This document shows, piece after piece, positions 7,494-9,474 of a stretch of DNA of 9,474 nucleotides (its first letter is position 1; the number at the start of each line of letters is the position of its first letter). Below the pieces are notes generated by a model. The model saw nothing but the letters and a program-made list of their open reading frames with translations. It had not been told where the DNA came from and made no database searches. The stretch is from Nocardioides sp. (GTDB taxonomy: Bacteria; Actinomycetota; Actinomycetes; Propionibacteriales; Nocardioidaceae), in contig JAPSKJ010000023.1 of the NCBI GenBank assembly GCA_031177735.1, forward strand, positions 7,428-16,901, given 5' to 3'. The translations under genes and the position numbers were made by a program.

Positions 7494-7593
7494 GACTCCC
7501 TTCGCCGGTGCTAACCGGAGCAGGTTCGGAGGGTCTGCGGCCCCTGCGTGACGCTGGCCGCACTCTCAGCCCGATCGGTCGGGCTCCCCTGTC
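7494..7593 (-). ncRNA. TPP riboswitch (THI element) controlling thiBPQ
   Basis: This about 100-base leader has the TPP aptamer signatures in order on the minus strand. They are: AGGGG (P2 5' strand, 7586-7590); P3 hairpin GCCCGA-CCGA-TCGGGC (7569-7584); conserved CTGAGA (7564-7569); an optional P3a stem TGCGGCC/GGCCGCA (7 bp, about 7535-7561); ACCC (P2 3' strand, 7531-7534); GAACCTG (7521-7527); P5 hairpin CCGG-TTAGCA-CCGG (7505-7518); and GCGAAGGGAG (7496-7505). A short GAC/GTC pairing closes P1. The thiB Shine-Dalgarno AAGGGAG lies inside the conserved 3' segment and the ATG follows after 5 bases. TPP binding should therefore hide the ribosome site, meaning translational repression; there is no room for a terminator. 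One departure from the common form is CTGCTC where CTGATC is usual. Confidence 0.95.
7496..7502 (-). promoter_or_regulatory. Shine-Dalgarno of thiB, embedded in the riboswitch
   Basis: AAGGGAG, 5 bases before the ATG at 7490. It coincides with the invariant GAAGGGA of the TPP aptamer's 3' side, so aptamer folding and ribosome binding are mutually exclusive. This also fixes the thiB start. Confidence 0.85.
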
Positions 7594-7605
7594 TTGACTT
7601 CCACC

Positions 7606-7611
7606 ACCTTA
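7606..7611 (-). promoter_or_regulatory. Putative -10 hexamer (TAAGGT) for the thiBPQ transcript
   Basis: TAAGGT fits TANNNT and would start RNA near 7598-7600, a few bases before the riboswitch P1 strand. That is the expected geometry for a riboswitch leader. No clear -35 was found; it would fall at about 7629-7635, inside the first codons of the divergent acetyltransferase gene. Confidence 0.5.
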
Positions 7612-7626
7612 TGCCACGCTCGGCCG

Positions 7627-8058
7627 GTGGAGATCCGCGCCTACTCGTTCCGAGACCTCGACCCGGCGGTCGCCTACGACGTGTGGCGGCTGCGCCAGGA
7701 CGTCTTCGTGGTCGAGCAGGAGTGTGCCTACGCCGACCTCGACGGCCGCGACACCGAGGCCGGCACGGTCCACGTGGTCCTGTGGCACGAGGACCGGGTG
7801 GCCGGCTACGCCCGCGTGCTCGACGAGGTCACCGAGTGGCGGATCGGGCGCGTCGTGCTCGACCGCTCCGCCCGGGGCCGCGGGCTCGCCGACGCGGTGA
7901 TGCGTGCGGCGCTCGAGCACTGCACCGGACGCGACGTGGTGCTCTCGGCGCAGTCACCGCTGGCGGGCTGGTACGGCTCGCTCGGCTTCGTCGTCGACGG
8001 GCCAGGGTTCGACGAGGACGGGATCCCGCACACGCCGATGCGGCTGCGCCGCAGCTGA
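7627..8058 (+). CDS. ElaA-like GNAT-family N-acetyltransferase
   Basis: A 143-residue cytoplasmic protein of the GNAT superfamily, which transfers acetyl groups from acetyl-CoA to amines. It most resembles the ElaA subfamily. Seen directly: VWRLRQDVFVVEQECAYADLDG (19-40), matching the ElaA signature LRxxVFVVEQxCxYxDxDG; RIGRVVLDRSARGRGLA (72-88) with the acetyl-CoA pyrophosphate loop RGRGLA (83-88); LSAQSPLAGWYGSLGF (106-121); and DEDGIPHTPM (129-138), matching the ElaA C-terminal EDGIPHI-M. The length is normal for the family. The physiological substrate of ElaA is not established. Start: GTG at 7627, because the upstream in-frame stretch from TTG (7594) uses atypical codons (including TTA) and overlaps the riboswitch leader. 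There is no Shine-Dalgarno, so a leaderless start is possible. TTGACT at 7594-7599 looks like a -35 but I see no matching -10. The gene is convergent with the next one, 5 bases apart. Confidence 0.88.
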   Translation: MEIRAYSFRDLDPAVAYDVWRLRQDVFVVEQECAYADLDGRDTEAGTVHVVLWHEDRVAGYARVLDEVTEWRIGRVVLDRSARGRGLADAVMRAALEHCTGRDVVLSAQSPLAGWYGSLGFVVDGPGFDEDGIPHTPMRLRRS

Positions 8059-8063
8059 CCCCG

Positions 8064-8459
8064 TCAGTGGCGGACCCTGCGCAGCCAGAGCAGTCCGAGC
8101 ACGGGCAGCAGCGCCGGGAAGAAGCCGTAGCCCATGCCGTAGTCGGACCACACCGTCGCGTCGGGGAACCAGCCGGGCTCGAGCACGCTGAGCGTGCCGA
8201 CGGTGACCACTCCGGCCAGCTCGATCCACAGCATCACCCGCGCGAAGCCGAGGCTGCCGCGGGCGGCTCGCCGGATGGCGAACCAGCCGGCGACGTAGGT
8301 GAGCGCGGCGGCCAGGGAGAGCGTGTAGGCCAGCGGTGCCTCGTCGGCCTTGGTCGCCAGCTGCACCAGGCTGCGCGCGCCGGCCGCCAGCGCGAACACC
8401 GCGTAGACCGCCAGCAGCACCTGGTGCACGCCGCCGGAGGGACGTTGCTCCTGCGTCAT
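8064..8459 (-). CDS. Small four-helix integral membrane protein, function unknown
   Basis: A 131-residue protein with a short charged N-terminus (MTQEQRPSGG) and four predicted hydrophobic helices (about 12-33, 43-63, 74-92, 108-127), ending in a positively charged tail (RRVRH), so both ends are probably cytoplasmic. The loop before the last helix, WFPDATVWSDYGMGYGF (97-113), has a Trp-Ser-x-Tyr-Gly pattern I associate with uncharacterised actinobacterial membrane proteins; no function is assigned. Its ATG (8459) overlaps the upstream gene's stop as ATGA, so the two are translationally coupled and probably form a pair in the membrane. The 3' end faces the acetyltransferase gene with only 5 bases between the stops, leaving no separate terminator. 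Confidence 0.8.
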   Translation of the reverse strand: MTQEQRPSGGVHQVLLAVYAVFALAAGARSLVQLATKADEAPLAYTLSLAAALTYVAGWFAIRRAARGSLGFARVMLWIELAGVVTVGTLSVLEPGWFPDATVWSDYGMGYGFFPALLPVLGLLWLRRVRH

Positions 8460-8812
8460 CGCGTCATCAGCAGCCGCACGGCCACCACCCCCACCGCCAC
8501 GGCCGCCACCGCGACCACCCCCGACGACCAGGGCCCACGGTCGCCGCGCACCGCCTGCAGCCCGATCGGCACCAGGCAGACCAGCGCCGCGACGTAGCCC
8601 AGGTGGGTCGCCATGCTGTCGGGGCGGTCGCCCGCCGCCACCGCCCCCAGCGCGCCGAGCGCGAGCACGCCGGCCAGCAGCTCGAGCATCCAGGCCATCT
8701 GATCGAGCCAGCGCGGGCGCGGAGCCCTCAGCGCGGCACCGATCGCGCCCGCGGCGGCCACCAGGGCGGCGTACCCCACGACGATCCAGGCGATCGGGGT
8801 GAGCGCGCTCAT
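8456..8812 (-). CDS. Small four-helix integral membrane protein, function unknown
   Basis: A 118-residue protein made almost entirely of hydrophobic helices (about 6-27, 38-60, 67-88, 97-115), with charged turns RAPRPRWLDQ (29-38), GDRPDS (61-66) and RGDRGPW (89-95) between them. I do not recognise a family. It is the first gene of a two-gene minus-strand unit, with its stop overlapping the ATG of the downstream membrane protein by 4 bases. Start: ATG at 8812 with GCGGGA 8 bases upstream as a weak Shine-Dalgarno. The reading frame stays open far upstream, but that part is antisense to the methyltransferase gene and has no membrane character. Topology similarity to its partner suggests a heteromeric membrane complex, which is inference only. 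Confidence 0.75.
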   Translation of the reverse strand: MSALTPIAWIVVGYAALVAAAGAIGAALRAPRPRWLDQMAWMLELLAGVLALGALGAVAAGDRPDSMATHLGYVAALVCLVPIGLQAVRGDRGPWSSGVVAVAAVAVGVVAVRLLMTR

Positions 8813-8835
8813 CGCCCGGGTCCCGCGGAGTTCAT
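8809..8835 (-). other. Possible nine-codon leader ORF (MNSAGPGR-stop)
   Basis: ATG at 8835 opens a tiny reading frame of eight residues whose TGA overlaps the ATG of the small membrane protein at 8812 (ATGA). A CAGGAT hexamer (8842-8847) ends 6 bases before this ATG, the spacing of a leaderless transcript. The peptide could couple translation into the membrane-protein gene. This is a chance-sized ORF, so confidence is low. Confidence 0.25.
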
Positions 8836-8851
8836 GGGAGCATCCTGACCG
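8813..8851. other. 39-base divergent promoter region
   Basis: The gap between the minus-strand membrane-protein pair and the plus-strand methyltransferase must hold both promoters. Candidate elements: CAGGAT on the minus strand (8842-8847) and, overlapping it, CATCCT on the plus strand (8841-8846), so the two promoters may share one nearly symmetrical -10 site. No good -35 on either side. Confidence 0.3.
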
Positions 8852-9474
8852 ATGACCCGGACCGCTTCTGATCCGACCCTGGTGGCTCGCCTGCGCGCGG
8901 CGGGGTGCGTCTTCGCCGAGCAGGAGGCGCTGCTGCTCGCGTCGGCGGCCACCTCCCCCGAGGTGCTCGAGGGGCTCCTCGCGCGCCGCGTGGCCGGTGA
9001 GCCGCTCGAGCAGGTGGTCGGCTGGGCCGACTTCGCGGGCGTGCGGGTGCGCGTGGCGCCCGGGGTCTTCGTGCCGCGACAGCGCACCGCCCTGATGGTG
9101 GAGCTGGCGGCCGGCCGGCTCGTCCCCGGCGACGTGGTCATCGACCTCGGGTGTGGCACCGGGGCGCTCGCTGCGGCGGTGGCGGCGCGGGTGCCCGGGC
9201 TGGAGGTGTACGCCGTCGACATCGACCCCGCCGCCGTCGACATCGCCCGCGTGAACCTGCCGGGTGCGAGCGTGGCGTGCGGCGACTTGTTCGCACCGCT
9301 GCCGATCGGCCTGCGGGAGCGGGCGGCCGTCGTGCTGGCCAACCTGCCCTACGTGCCGGCCGGCGAGGTGGCGCTCATGCCCCGCGAGGCCCGCGACCAC
9401 GAGCACGCCGTCGCGCTCGACGGTGGCGCGGACGGCCTCGACCCGCACCGCCGGATGCTGACCGACGTCTCCGG
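8852..9474 (+). CDS. PrmC/HemK-like protein N5-glutamine methyltransferase, partial (3' end beyond window)
   Basis: The first 207 residues are visible; the frame is open to the window edge. It is an S-adenosylmethionine-dependent methyltransferase of the PrmC/HemK group, whose known members methylate the GGQ glutamine of release factors. Seen directly: a short helical N-terminal domain (8-47); RRVAGEPLEQVVGWADFAG (45-63) and GVFVPRQRT (71-79), matching PrmC's RxxxEPxxYxxG and PGVLIPRPDT; SAM motif IDLGCGTGAL (97-106); acidic AVDID (121-125); ANLPYVP (163-169), where PrmC has NPPY; and EARDHEHAVALDGGADGLDPHRR (179-201), like PrmC's post-motif ALDGGxDGL. Leu in place of the first Pro of NPPY suggests a PrmC paralogue rather than the release-factor enzyme itself. 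Start: ATG at 8852 with GGGAG 11 bases upstream (long spacing). Divergent from the membrane-protein pair. Confidence 0.9.
   Translation, partial: MTRTASDPTLVARLRAAGCVFAEQEALLLASAATSPEVLEGLLARRVAGEPLEQVVGWADFAGVRVRVAPGVFVPRQRTALMVELAAGRLVPGDVVIDLGCGTGALAAAVAARVPGLEVYAVDIDPAAVDIARVNLPGASVACGDLFAPLPIGLRERAAVVLANLPYVPAGEVALMPREARDHEHAVALDGGADGLDPHRRMLTDVS

Noticed and set aside
7594..7626. TTG at 7594 as the acetyltransferase start
   Set aside because: The added codons are atypical (including TTA) and overlap the riboswitch leader and its promoter; ElaA-like homology begins just after the GTG at 7627.
8813..9448. Minus-strand extension of the 118-residue membrane protein
   Set aside because: It lies antisense to the recognisable PrmC-like gene and has no coherent composition; the membrane protein begins at 8812.

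Overview
The window is uniformly very GC-rich, with strong G/C preference at third codon positions, GTG starts, tightly overlapping genes and several apparently leaderless starts. This points to a high-GC actinomycete. The combination of an acyl-CoA-oxidase-type flavoprotein, an NlpC/P60 secreted protein and a ThiBPQ-type transporter under a thiamin pyrophosphate (TPP) riboswitch would fit a Nocardioides-like organism, but the genus is inference only. I see no mobile elements, CRISPR arrays, tRNA/rRNA genes or compositional breaks; it reads as ordinary chromosome.

Layout. Positions 3-7490 are all on the minus strand and are transcribed from right to left. In that order they are: TPP riboswitch (7494-7593), thiamin-binding lipoprotein thiB (6432-7490), fused two-domain permease thiP (4766-6409), ATPase thiQ (3783-4766), a PAP2-superfamily membrane phosphatase/transferase (2692-3738, possibly from 3786), a secreted NlpC/P60 peptidase (1935-2594), and an acyl-CoA oxidase/dehydrogenase (3-1916). 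On the right are a plus-strand ElaA-like GNAT acetyltransferase (7627-8058), a minus-strand pair of small four-helix membrane proteins (8456-8812 then 8064-8459, ATGA overlap), and a divergent plus-strand PrmC/HemK-like methyltransferase that runs off the window end (8852-9474).

How they work together. The clear functional unit is the thiamin uptake operon. The riboswitch's conserved 3' segment contains the thiB Shine-Dalgarno sequence, five bases from the ATG, so TPP binding should block thiB translation directly. thiP and thiQ are translationally coupled (TGATG). The PAP2 gene sits right behind thiQ. It may share the transcript or have its own leaderless promoter, and whether it has anything to do with thiamin is open. 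The other genes look like unrelated housekeeping or accessory functions: cell wall, beta-oxidation, acetyl transfer, protein methylation.

I found no convincing wholly new system. The best leads are the SD-embedded TPP riboswitch with its divergent promoter, the PAP2 protein with an atypical second motif next to the thiamin operon, the variant NLPY methyltransferase, and a cluster of putative leaderless starts including a nine-codon leader ORF.
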